A stretch of DNA of 64,000 bases, from contig OY282559.1 in NCBI GenBank assembly GCA_958295665.1, positions 256,436,461 to 256,500,460 of the forward strand. Reading direction: 5' to 3'. This document shows, in pieces, positions 24,574-36,229 of the stretch; position 1 is the first letter of the stretch; the number at the start of each line of letters is the position of its first letter. The notes beneath the pieces are model-generated. The model searched no databases and had not been told where the DNA came from. It saw only the letters and a list, made by a program, of their open reading frames with translations. The DNA comes from Tipula vernalis (Eukaryota > Arthropoda > Insecta > Diptera > Tipulidae). Made by a program: the position numbers and the translations under genes.

Positions 24574-26188
24574 ATGAGTACAACGGATTCAGGAAATTGT
24601 ACCCCAGGTGGTAACCCAGCTAATCAGCTGGCAAATCCACCCTCTAACGAGGCTGGCTCAAAGGATTCTGGGGTGAGCCAATCATTGTTTAACAGCCCTG
24701 TTGGGCAACCCAACCCATTTAAACAACAATCTAGGGTAGGTAGATCACCACCACCAATAGCGAACACCTTAGAAAGGGATAACGCAGAACTGCGCAATAA
24801 GATTTACGAAATAGAAAAGTTAACGTTAAATCTAAACAAAGACCTCAAAAACTTACAGCGAGAAAACAAGGAGTTAAAAGATGCTCTAAATGCAGTAATG
24901 TCTGAGAAAGAAACCACTAAGATAAACAACACCAATGATCATATAGAGGTTATGTATGAAACAGACGAGGAAGAACTCAATAGAGAAACGGGATGGATTC
25001 TGAACCGTAACAAAAAAAATAAGAAACGTAAGATGAGTAAATCACCACAGATTTCACCCGATTCGAAACAATCAGTTGAGCAGCTTCCAACCGGAAGTAA
25101 GCACGTGCAACAGGAGGATAAAGCTCAGGTTCCGTCGGAACAGAAACGATCAAGTAATGAACTCCCAACCGGAAGTAAGAATGTACAACTAGAGAAAAAA
25201 AGTACCACGGCCACCTCCAGTAATAATATCTAATTGCAATAATTATCAGAGTATTAGAAACATCATGGACAACAATCATATAAAGTTTCAAGCTACAGCG
25301 TTAAATAGTGGTGATATCAAAATAAATTTCACAGACAGTGATAGCTATAGAAAGTTAACAGGAGCTCTTAACGAAGAAAAGGCAGCGTGGTATTCCTACG
25401 AAGATAAGCAGACAATGCAAACCAAAGTCATTGCTAGGAAGCTACACGCTTCATGCAAACCAGAAGAGATAAAAGAGTATCTTTTGGAGAAAAAATACAA
25501 AATTAAAGAAGTTACACAGCTGCTAAAAAGAGGTGACAAAACACCTCTTCCATTATATATGTTGTCTTTTCAAAGAACAGAAGACATTAAAAATATTTAC
25601 GCAATCAGCGAAATACTCCATATGAAAGTGCAAATAGAAGCAGTTAAAAAATCTAAGCTGATCCCCCAGTGCAAAAAGTGCCAAGTGTACGGACACACGC
25701 AAAACTTTTGTAATAAGGAGCCCAGATGCGTGAAATGTGTAGGAAAACACCGTACGGCTGAATGTACGAAACTAAAAGACACCCCACCAAAATGTGTTAA
25801 CTGTGGAGAGACACACCCAGCCAACTACAGAGGTTGCATTGTTATAAAAGAGCTGCAAAAAATTCGCAACAAAACAAGGGAAACTTCAATAATTACCAGG
25901 CCAGAAATTAACTCAGCCTCAACAAGAATACCTACAAATTTAAGGCCACACCAAACATTAATCCAGCCATCAAGAACTAATCCAAATGTAACATTTGCTG
26001 ATGTACTATCTACTGGAAGTTCGAGAAGACAAAATAGTTCTCTTTTATTAAATGATTCAAATAATAACCAAACTAATAAAATACTACAAGATATTCTTGA
26101 TAGACTTAGTTCACAAGAAGAAAAGCAAGAAAAAGCCCTTATATCAATCCTACAAAGGCTCACTCTACTCGAAAAACATGGCAAATAA
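24574..26188 (+). pseudogene. Jockey ORF1 (gag-like, zinc knuckles), one frameshift
   Basis: The ORF starts at ATG 24574. An N-terminal low-complexity region is followed by a coiled coil (about residues 68-112). The frame ends early at 25231-25233, but dropping one A from the run at 25194-25200 continues it through RPPPVIIS into the 25265-26188 frame. This holds a PRE_C2HC-like domain and three CCHC knuckles (CKKCQVYGHTQNFC, CVKCVGKHRTAEC, CVNCGETHPANYRGC). The product would bind element RNA. It ends in TAA at 26186-26188, overlapping the ORF2 start by 11 bases. Confidence 0.85.
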
Positions 26189-28847
26189 TTTAAAAATTCT
26201 TGCATGGAACTGCAATGGTATATTGCAACGACAAAATGAAATACAACTATTTCTTGATTTAGAAAAAATAGATATATGTTTATTATCTGAAACACACCTT
26301 ACTACTCAAAGTCATATAAAAATCCGCGGCTACGAAGTTCACTCAGCAGTTCATCCTAATAATAATGCACGAAGGGGCAGTGCCGTGATTATAAAAAAAG
26401 ATATTAAATACCATCTGCAACAAAAACTTGAAAGTGATGAAATACAGGCAATTAGCGTTAGCATTAATACCCGCAACCACAAGTTAGTGGTATCCGCAAT
26501 ATATTGCCCACCTAGATATAACATCAAAGAGAATGCTTATACTCAGTTCTTCAAGCAGCTCGGTGAAAAATTTGTAGTCGGGGGTGACTTCAACGCTAAA
26601 CATACTGACTGGGGATCAAGACTAACCACAACTAAAGGGAAAGAGCTTCATCAAGCAATAATTAAATACAACTGCAACTGGCATTCTACTGGAAAACCAA
26701 CTTATTGGCCCAGTGATCAAAATAAAATACCAGACCTAATTGACTTCTTTATAACAAGAAAAATCCCGGTTGATTATATACAAGTGCAGGAAGGATTGGA
26801 CTCCACATCTGACCACTCCTCTATTTTAATGATAATAAGTGATACAATAATTACTAATGATAAACAGCCACTGTTAACAAATAAATATACTGATTGGAAA
26901 AAGTTCAGGAATGAACTAAACAATAGCATAATTTTAAACACACAACTTTCATCAGAAGAAACATTAGAACAGGTGGAGAAGCTCGTCAAGGACATACAGC
27001 TAGCGGCGTGGAAAAGCACTAACACAACAAACAAAAAAATAGCTGGCAAATGCTATCCAATGGAAATTAAATCACTAGTTATAGAGAAGAGAAGTACCCG
27101 TAGGGAGTGGCAACGTACACGAGACCCAACCGTCAAAAATAGATTAAATAATTTAACACAACGAATACGTAGAGAAATAAGGGAATTTAAAAATAAATCA
27201 ATAAATTCATACCTACAATCTCTCACCTATGATAAAGGTAGTGATTATTCATTGTGGAAAGCAACCAAATATTTGAAAAGGCCAGTTATGCATATACCAC
27301 CAATAAGAACAAATAATGGTCACCTGGCTAAAAGCCAAGAAGAAAAAGCAGAAAAATTCGCGGATCATCTCGAGCGTACCTTTCAGCCAAATTTAACAAC
27401 ACTTAACCAACAGGATATATTGTTCGAAAACCAAACAACTATCCTGAGACAGGAAATTCCATTAACTAATGCTAAAGAAGTAAAACAAGTAATAAAGAAC
27501 CATGTAGTACTTAAAAAATCACCAGGATATGACCTGATAACTGGAGAGATTCTAAAACAACTACCTAATAAAGCTATTAAAAAAATATCGGACATAATTA
27601 ATGCTTCCTTCAGACTCCGTTATGTCCCTCTATCTTGGAAATTTGCGGAAGTGATAATGATACCTAAGCCAGGTAAGCCACCAAGTGAACTGGCCTCGTA
27701 CAGGCCAATATCACTTCTTCCAACTATGTCAAAACTATTTGAGAGATTGTTATTAAAACGAATTAAACCAGAAGTTGTAAAATCAGGAGCTGTTCCATCT
27801 TATCAGTTTGGATTAAGAGAGGAACACTCCACAATCGACCAAGTTCATAGAATAACAGATATAATAGAAAAATCCTTAGAGGAAAAAAAAATTTGTTCAG
27901 CCATATTTCTTGACATAGCGCAGGCATTTGACAAAGTCTGGCTAGATGGTTTAATATTTAAATTGGAGAAAACTCTGCCATTTGAGTATTGCGAACTGCT
28001 AAAGTCATACCTGAAAAGGAGATATTTTAGAGTTAAACAGGAAGTAGTTTACTCCAGTATTAAAGAAGCTAAAGCAGGAGTCCCGCAGGGGAGTGTCTTA
28101 GGGCCTTTCCTTTTCGTGCTGTTTACTAGCGACATACCGCAGACGAGCAATACAACTATCGCCACGTTTGCAGATGACACTGCAATTCTAGCTGTTGGTG
28201 ACACAATCGGTGAAGTCACATTCAAACTACAAATAGCCGTAAATAATATACAAGATTGGCTAGCTAAGTGGAGAATTAAAGTGAATGAATCGAAGTCTAC
28301 TCACATTAACTTCACTAATAGATCAATAGAACCACTACCTGTGACTCTCAATAATATCTCTGTACCACATGCCAATCAAGCAAAATACCTTGGTATGAAC
28401 CTTGATGCAAAGTTAAAGTGGAAAGTACACGTGAAAAAGAAAGCAGAAGAGCTTCAGTTAAAATATAGAAAAATGTACTGGTTAATTGGAAGAAACTCTT
28501 AGTTATCCATCCATAATAAACTTATGCTTTATAAACAAGTACTCAAGGCGGTCTGGACATATGGTATTCAACTATGGGGATGCACCAAAATCAGCAAACA
28601 ACAGATAGTTCAACGATTTCAAAATAAAGTCCTCAGAGGAATTGTAAATGCCCCTTGGTACACTCGTAATAGTGACCTTCATAGAGATCTCGGAATAGAC
28701 ACAGTCGCAAGTGAAATAAAGAAATGTGCTCAAAAACACCAGGAGAGGCTCCATTATCACCCTAACATCGAAGCTGCAAGACTACTTCATCAAGAGGGTA
28801 CAATAAGAAGACTCAAAAGACTAGAACCTTTTGAGTTGCCTGAATAG
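26178..28847 (+). pseudogene. Jockey ORF2: endonuclease-reverse transcriptase, one stop
   Basis: The start ATG 26178 begins MANNLKILAWNCNG, a typical first strand of the apurinic-type endonuclease. Other endonuclease motifs are LLSETHL, AIYCPPR, VVGGDFNAKH and TSDHSS. The reverse transcriptase has SYRPISLLP, AIFLDIAQAFDKVW, AGVPQGSVLGP and TFADDTAILA, with the catalytic Asp residues kept. A TAG at 28500-28502 (after WLIGRNS) interrupts an otherwise continuous frame that goes on through WTYGIQLWG to TAG 28845-28847. Lysine at this position would be usual, so a single A-to-T change can explain it. No RNase H domain, as usual in Jockey. Confidence 0.9.
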
Positions 28848-29023
28848 TCCGCACAATGCAACATCAACCAAAACAACACTTTATGTAAAGAACACATATG
28901 AGTGCTTTATTATTATATTGTCAGAGTCAAACGCTGTTAGTCAAAAATGACTAGTTACTTTGTAAAAAAATTTTATTGTTATCATAAATAAAATTATTAA
29001 AAAAAAAAAAAAAAAAAAAAAAA

Positions 29024-29778
29024 TTTAAAATAAATCACATTTATCCATTTTAAATAGAGTGAAATCTCGGTATAACGAAGCCAAAATGTCAGAATAAATT
29101 TCGTTTTACTGAACATTTTGTCAAACTGATGTTCATTCTGTGTTACATTTGTTTAAGAGACAAACTATTTTGTACAAAAAAAATACTGTTTTGTACTACA
29201 ATGGTGAGATTTTGTAACGACTTTTCTATGCAATTGGTAAAATAGGATCAAAGACAGTTCCGAAATGGGAATTGGGAGAATTTTTTTTTTTACATTTTGA
29301 AAATAAATATTTATTCCCTTTTTCTGATGAGTTTTTTTTAGATTTTCGTACACACTTTGGGTAACCAAAATAGGAGCCAAATTCAAGAAATATTGCTGAG
29401 ATGTGAAGTCGATTTTTTTAGTGGTTCCTAATATGAAAATGATTAATTCGGGTTCTGGAAAATTCCTTAGACATATCATCTGGGGTTGGATTTCTTAATT
29501 CAACCATGGATCCACAAATATTGTGCAACACTGCCAATGATATTTTGGTCGACAAATTAAATCAACAAATATTCGCCAAATTTAATTTTATATGCCCGAC
29601 TTCAAATGGAATAATCGCTTTTGCTGATTGATTTTGTGAAATTTTTATCTGAATTGTTTTAAAAATGCTATAAATAGTTTCCTTTCAATTATAAAACATA
29701 AGATTGAGCCAAATTTGGTTTTGGATTTGCCAATTTTGGTTTTCCTTAAACATGCTCTCGTGGCGTACTGCAGCTATC
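29024..29778. other. Non-coding stretch between Jockey and LOA
   Basis: AT-rich. GTGAAATCTCGGTATAACGAAG near 29060 recalls ends of pogo/Tigger elements but has no partner here. No gene seen. Confidence 0.4.
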
Positions 29779-30385
29779 GGGGGGGGGGGGGGGGGGGTCA
29801 CAGGTGGTGGATAGTGGACGGCCTATCGATAGGTAGGCTAGCGATGAATTAAATAAGCCGCCCCCAACCGCAGTCCAGCTGGTGTGAGAGTCTCAGGGAA
29901 CTGGGGAGTGGTTAACCTCAGTTCATTAAATTCTGAGTGCCTATGATGCCCAGCATGGAAAGGTGATCAGATGGCGCCAGAAAACCATCGACCAATAACC
30001 ACGGCGGACTGGGCGTCGTGTCCTCTCTGCACCTCCGGAGTCTCCGCGGGTGATGAGTGGGGGTACCCCTATAAACGGGTGACCCGGGGAATGGAATGGA
30101 TCCCATTGGATTGGGCTCTCCATGTGAATAGGTGAAAAGGGAAGAGAATGTGGGCGGAGGCAAGGGGTGCTGGGAGGCCGCGGTGCTAGCGAGCCGAATG
30201 GGCTGGATTAAGGTGTTAAGCGACCCGTGCTGATGATCAACTAGGCTGGGGGCCCATTTAACAAAGCCCAGTCGCTAACGGAGCCCTCTGGATATCTGGC
30301 GACCTCCAGTTGTATTTAGGCTTACCTGCGTATTCGGATCTCTGCGCAGGCGGACCTCTATTTCTCCGATACTCGTGGGAATCAG
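29779..30385 (+). promoter_or_regulatory. LOA 5' untranslated leader
   Basis: A GC-rich leader with the G19 run at its left edge, no long frame, and the conserved block GCGACCTCCAGTTG...GCGCAGGCGGACCTCTAT just before the ORF1 ATG at 30386. An internal promoter is expected here for a LINE, but its position cannot be read off. Confidence 0.6.
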
Positions 30386-31689
30386 ATGGAAAGATCGAAC
30401 AACGAAAAAACAAAGGGCACCGGCTCTCCTCAAAAGCCGGTATCAGTGAATGGGGGTAGGTCGAACCAGACGGGTGGGGCCTCTAAAGTTGCAAAGGGGG
30501 TTGGCTCTAGGGCAAAAGTCCCGGGAGTTAGCGGTACCAATGCAGCACAGGGGAGTGGGACGAGAGACATTCCTCCGGCGAAAAGGCGATACAGGAATCC
30601 CCGCTCGGCATTCCGAATTCTCGAGAAGTGGGTTGCGACCCCCGAGGGGCAGCTTACGGAAGAGCAAAGAACATCAGTAGCTTGGGCAAGGAGCGCTGCG
30701 GAGGCTCGGAAAGGGACCATGTGTCGAAAAGACAGCGGTCCCAGGACGAGGTGGAAGTAGTCAACAGCAAGCGGGCCAAATTGGAGACTGAAAAGAAGCC
30801 GAGCTCCAACTCAGGAACAAAGCTGTTCAGCGATTTCCTGAGGGAGCATGTGTTGATGCTAGCCGTCATTGACGAAAGTCAAGAAGATGGGAGCATCACG
30901 GCCGAAAAATGGAGGTTGGTGTATAATGCACTCAACCTCGTCTTTTTAAAGGTCCTGGGTGAAAATCCGGGACCTCCGCCATCATGCAGAGATGTGGGGT
31001 GGTATCAAGGGCGTGTAAAGATGGCTGCATGCTTGGACTCTAGATCTGTGGATCTATATAAAAAGGCTATAGCCAAAGTAGGGGAGGTGTGGCCAGGCGC
31101 AAAGCTTGCGGCAGTTAGTCGGGAGGAAATTCCCAGCAGGCCGAGGGCACGTGTCTGGCTGCCACCCGAACCGGCTAGCCCTGACGAGGCTTTGGAAATC
31201 ATTCAGGCCAGTAACCCGAGTCTTCCGACCGGAAATTGGAAGATCGTCAAGCAGGAGGAGGCGAAGGGGGGCTCGAAATTATCAATTATGATAATAAATA
31301 AGGAGTCCCTTGCCCTCCTGCACAAAACGAAGGGATTAATTGACTTCGGTTTCGGGTCAATTACTCTCAACGTTTATAAAAAGGATGGGGCCGAAGCGCG
31401 TACGGGAGGCCAACCGAAGGATGGTGGCAACCCGCCCAGGCCTGAAGGGGGTACCAGCAGCATGGGGGGAGAAGCTGAGGGTATGGAGGAGAGTGAAGCC
31501 GGCGACCTCGGTCGGACAAGGCCTCCCTTGAAGCATAAGGATGGGCACATAAGCGAAGGAGCTGGTGTACCGATGGAGGAGGCTGTCGGCAGCCAGGCCA
31601 GACGGGTCGGCACTGACAAGTCCTCTACAGAGGGTATGAGGGGTGGCGAGACGGGCGGATCCGGCGCACCCCAAAATACCGAGAAATAA
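30386..31689 (+). pseudogene. LOA ORF1 (DUF4780-type), frameshifted
   Basis: The frame from ATG 30386 covers the basic, Gly/Ser-rich N-terminus to AWARSAAEARK, then ends at 30760. The overlapping frame carries on from about 30700 with KRQRSQDEVEVVNSKRAK through a globular domain (VYNALNLVFLKVL, CRDVGWYQGRVKMAACLD, VWPGAKLAAVSREEIPSRPRARVWLP, IKVNYK-type end) to TAA 31687-31689. The globular part matches DUF4780, the usual ORF1 domain of LOA elements. A small indel at 30690-30750 explains the shift. Likely role: RNA binding in the retrotransposition particle. Confidence 0.75.
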
Positions 31690-31742
31690 TATTCCTGCGG
31701 TAGCAGGAATATACCATATAGATAGGTAGAGGTTAAACGGTT

Positions 31743-34700
31743 ATGATTAAGATAACACAAATTAACCTTCACCATTCTAAGGCTGCTTCGGCAGCTCTAC
31801 TCCTCAGGCTGACTAGTTCGGGTGAGGATGTGATATAAATCCAAGAACCTTGGATTAAAAACAAGAGGATCTGTGGCCTCAGAACCAAGGGGTATAAAAT
31901 TATATCCTTTAGTAAGTCTGGGAAGATCAGATCTTATATTCTTGGGAAAAATAATATTAATTTTTTCCTTCTCTCTCAATACAGCAATGGTGACACTACT
32001 GCAGTTAGCCTGGAAGTAGGCACTTGTAGATTCTGGCTAGTTTCAGCCTACATGGACCGGGAGAAGGAGGTTCCTCCGGATAACCTGGAGGAGCTGATCC
32101 GTAAAGCGGAACAATCAAAGGTAGGTGTGGTACTGAGGGTTGATGCTAATGCGCATCACACTATCTGGGGAAGCACAGACATTAATGAAAGAGGTGAGTC
32201 GTTTTTTGATTATTTGATGAGTACTAACCTTTCAGTGTGTAATATTGGGCGGGAACCCACATTTATTACTAGTACCAGGCAGGAGGTTCTAGACGTGACC
32301 CTTGCCTCAAATAATATTCTTCATATGGTTAAAAATTGGAGGGTGGATAAGGAACACTCCTTTTCTGATCATCGATATTTAACCTATAGCCCCGATATTT
32401 ACCCTGCTACCCGGGAAGCCTTCAGGAACCCTAGAAGGACCAACTGGAGCAAATATGGGGAATTATTGGAGAAAATGTTTTCGACGAGGGCTATGGAGCC
32501 CCCGACGACCGTTGGGGAGCTGAAGGACATGGTGGCTAGCGTTACTAGCGCATGCAACCGATCCTTTCGCGCTGCCTGCCCACTGGCTAGGCCTAGGGGT
32601 AGGCAAAAACCGGTATGGTGGTCCAGGGAACTGGGAACCTATCGTAAGGCTTGTAGGATAGCCTTTAATAGAGCCAAAAATACAAGGGAGGCTCAGGATT
32701 GGGACTCCTATAAGGAGAAACTCGGAATTTATAAGAAAGAATTAAGAAAGGCACAAAGGAAGTCTTGGAGAATCTTCTGTGATAATATGGAAGAGGTATC
32801 CGAAACCTCCCGCCTTAGGAAGATTCTTTCCAAAAGTACATCTAGTCCCAGTTTTTTGATAAAACCGGACGGATCTTGGACAGCTTCTAGTGGAGAATCT
32901 CTGGAGCTTCTCTTCGAGACACACTTCCCAGGGAGCTTTGAAGACCTGTTGGTGCGTAGCAATCATTAGGAATCACTGTCAGTAACCACAGAGGATATCG
33001 TAACCAGAAAACGGATCCTATGGGCACTGAGGGGTTTTAAACCATTTAAATCGGCTGGTCCGGATCAAATTATACCAGCGGAACTTCAAAACAACTCAGA
33101 ATTTATTCTTCCCTACCTGGAAGCTATATTCAAAGGGTGTTTGAAGCTGGGCTATATTCCTAGGTACTGGACGGAGGTCAATGTGGTGTTCATACCGAAA
33201 GCGGGGAAAAGCTCACATGTCTATCCTAAGGACCTAAGACCAATCCTCTCATCCTTTCTTTTGAAAACCTTGGAAAGGCTGCCGGATGTATACATCAGAG
33301 ATAAAATAGGTGCCAGGAAGTGGGCATCGTCTCAGCATGCGTACACAAAGGGTAGATCTGTGGACACTGCTCTGCACGCCTTGGTGTCTACGATTGAGAA
33401 ATCGATTAATTCGAAGGAATTCTGTTTGGTGGCCTTCCTGGATATAGAAGGCGCCTTTAATAATGTGAAAGCGGAGGCAATCAAGGAGGGATTGTCATTT
33501 TTGGAGGTGGACGTTCCTCTGATAGGGTTAATCAATTATATGCTGGGAAGCAGGATTGTTAGCTCGAAGTTGGGGGACTCCACCTTAAAGAGGCGAGTAA
33601 CTAGGGGAACTCCGCAGGGGGGGGGGTTCTGTTCCCTCTTCTCTGGAACATAGTGGTAAACGGGTTACTACTTGAATTGGAGAGAGAGAGTATTGAAGTT
33701 ATCGCGTACGCAGATGACGTAGCTTTAGCTGTTACCGGGAAATTCCTGGGCACGATTGTAGACGTAATGCAGAATGCGCTTACCACCGTTACGAAATGGG
33801 CTGGCAAATGTGGACTTGGTATTAACCCGTCCAAGACGGAGCTGGTACTCTTTACTAAGAAATACAAAATCCCGGTAGTTGTCCCTCCTACCTTAAATGG
33901 CACGAGACTTGCTTTTACTGATAGAGCTAGATATCTGGGCATTATCTTGGACAGTAAGCTTAGTTGGAAGCCCAACATGTTGGAGAAAATAAACAAAGCT
34001 ACTATTGCTTTGTACTCCTGTAGGAACGCCATTGGTCATAGATGGGGTCTGAAGCCGGAGCTGGTACACTGGCTCTACACCGTCGTAGTGAGACCTGTAC
34101 TCATGTACGGGGTGGGTGTTTTGTGGCCAGCTCTAGACAAGGTAACTTACAAAAGTAAGATTGAGAGAGTGCAAAGAACGGCCTGCATGCTTGTTAGCGG
34201 GGCATTGAGGTCGACACCGACAAGTGCCTTAGAGGTTATGTTGCACCTTCTTCCGGTCGACATCTTTGGCAAACAGATGGCGGCAAATACGGCTGTACGA
34301 CTTGCAGCCGTCTCTCAGTGGAGGTGTCTTGGTATAGGACACTCTACTATTGTCACATCGTTGAAGGATGAGCTGGCGAATCTTGACTACATTAAACCTA
34401 CTCTACCCTTCGAGAAGCGATTTCGGACCTCCTTCCCTTCAAGGGAATCCTGGAGGAATAGACCGTTATCGGAAACCGAAGCGTTGCAATTCTTCACAGA
34501 TGGCTCCAAGCTAGACGGCAAAGTAGGAGCTGGAGTATTCTGTGACAAATTAAATGTAAATATTTCTATTCGTCTCCCTGATTACTGCAGCGTGTACCAA
34601 GCTGAAGTCGTAGCGATTGAGGAGGTCATAACGTGGTTGAAGCATAATGTGTTATCCTCAGACGATATCACAATCTATGTGGACAGTCAAGCGGCGATCC

Positions 34701-35326
34701 GGTCGTTAGAATCGGTGTCTTTGGCGTCACGGGTGGCGTTGAGTTGTCACTCATCTCTAAATGAGATGGGTGAGCATTTCAACATCCAGGTAGTCTGGGT
34801 CCCAGGTCACTCGGGCGTCATGGGGAACTGCAGGGCAGATGAACTTGCTAGGCATGGTACGACTCTTCAGCTGCAACCGGAAAGGGCAAGTCTGGGGAGG
34901 CCTATCACAGCGCTGAGACAAGCACTTGGGAAGCAGGCGCTATCCTCAGCGGGGGAAAAGTGGTCTAACACCCTCACCTGTAGAGTTGCAAGACAAGTTT
35001 GGCCAAAGCTGGACTTGGGGCGCACTAGGGCATTAATATCCTTACGCAGACGTGAATTAAGAACGGTCGTAGGAATTCTCACGGGACACTGCCTTTTGGG
35101 AGAACATGCAAGAAGGCTGGGTCTGGAGGCTAATGACTTCTGCAGAAGCTGCTTGGACGAAGAGGAGGAAGAGACGTTGGTCCACTTCCTTTGCTCGTGT
35201 CCAGCATTGGCTCTCAGAAGGCACAAACACTTAGGTAAGTTCAGGATGGACTGCCTCTCGGATCTCGAAAACATTAAAGTGCGGGATGTCTTACGCTACA
35301 TAAGTAGCTCGAAATGGTTCCAATAG
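31743..35326 (+). pseudogene. LOA ORF2: endonuclease, reverse transcriptase, RNase H
   Basis: ATG 31743 begins MIKITQINLHHSKAA. Endonuclease motifs: IQEPW, LVSAYMD, DANAHHTIWGS, SDHRYL. Reverse transcriptase: AFLDIEGAFNNV, TRGTPQGG and IAYADDVALAV. RNase H: LQFFTDGSKLDGKVGAGVF, YQAEVVAIEEV, IYVDSQAAIRSL and VPGHSGVMGNCRADELA, so all four catalytic positions are present. The tail has CRSCLDEEEEETLVHFLCSC (zinc-knuckle-like). Lesions: TAA 31836-31838, TAG 32967-32969, and a frameshift in the G10 run 33617-33626. Stop TAG at 35324-35326. Confidence 0.85.
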
Positions 35327-35421
35327 GGGTAAAAGGGGATACATCCTGTGGTATCACAATGGACCGTCACCGGTCTAAGTGTGCGTAAGCAGCCACTCCA
35401 ACCTAACCTAACCTAACCTAA

Positions 35422-35739
35422 ACATGCAAACCAGACAATTTCTTACGCCTCTAGCAAACAGACATTTGTCGATGTATTTTAGTGAGCTGTAATATACATC
35501 GGAGATGTTAAACTAATGAAAAAGTCTTCTATTAAAATTTCCCAATCTTTAATAAATTAAATTACGTCCTGAAGATTTTTTTGAACCATGCCATTTGAGA
35601 TGGAGTTCCCGCAGAAGTTGAGAAAAAGCAGAACATGTTCGGAGAAATCAGGACGTCCGGTCACTAATTATATGTACATTTATACATACCTCTCATACCG
35701 TTTTATTCCAGAAATGTACTTCTTTTTCTAAAATTTTAT
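35422..35739. other. Non-coding stretch after LOA
   Basis: AT-rich, no gene or repeat identified. Confidence 0.4.
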
Positions 35740-35960
35740 CCGGCAACCCTAATTTCACCTAATGTTCTTACTTGGTTGAACGATGTCTATTGGACCTTGG
35801 GCTGATCTAAAATTTTTTGGATAATTGACTGCTTGTTATCATAATGTTTTTGTAATTTATCCTAAATTTCGTCGTAAGTAGCGCCTGTAATGAAAAGATG
35901 TGTGATTATTCGCGCTACACTTCCTTGTAGTAGATCTTTTGGCAGCTGAAACTAGTGCAC
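35740..35960 (-). pseudogene. BEL/Pao-like gag fragment
   Basis: The minus strand reads LPKDLLQGSVARIITHLFITGATYDEI, a stop, DKLQKHYDNKQSIIQKIL. This resembles the DUF1759 gag domain of BEL/Pao retrotransposons, as in the larger copy at 59150-59390. It is only about 70 residues, with stops, and no flanking LTR was seen. Confidence 0.45.
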
Positions 35961-36229
35961 ACGGTGATCAATATTCAACCATCAAAATTATGATGATTTC
36001 AATTTCGTCATTAACTTATATAATTATTATACTCTAATAGATAAATAAATAAACACAACCTATTAAATTTCATTACATGTTAAAACATTCACAACATTTT
36101 TTTTATTCAAATTCAGTTCAAATACAATAGTACAATAGGCAGATATGAGGTTCACCGTGTATGTTATACACGGAATTCTGGCATCACAAATTCCATATCT
36201 TTATTATTTTTCTATTTTTTTTGGGTAGT

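Larger units (their letters stand above)
24446..29023 (+). mobile_element. Jockey-clade LINE, nearly intact
   Basis: A 5' leader, ORF1 (24574-26188), ORF2 (26178-28847), an ATAAATAAA polyadenylation signal at about 28984, and a 25-A tail at 28999-29023 give a full-length jockey-type layout. Only two lesions were seen: an extra A in an A7 run in ORF1 and one stop in ORF2. The 5' boundary is uncertain because Harbinger 3 lies directly upstream and may have inserted into the 5' leader. No target duplication was delimited. The few lesions suggest a recent insertion. Confidence 0.85.
29779..35421 (+). mobile_element. LOA-clade LINE (5.6 kb), GC-rich
   Basis: The element starts in a run of 19 G (29779-29797). 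It has a leader ending CGATACTCGTGGGA before ORF1, ORF1 (30386-31689), ORF2 (31743-35326, with RNase H), and a 3' end GTGGTATCACAATGG...GGTCTAAGTG followed by about four CCTAA units. This leader, the order of domains and the 3' motif are characteristic of LOA elements of insects as I know them. Base composition is clearly more GC-rich than the surroundings. Target duplication not found; at least four disabling lesions. Confidence 0.85.

Noticed and set aside
35396..35422. Interstitial telomere tract (CCTAA)
   Set aside because: Only about four units, exactly at the 3' end of the LOA element, so it is the element tail.
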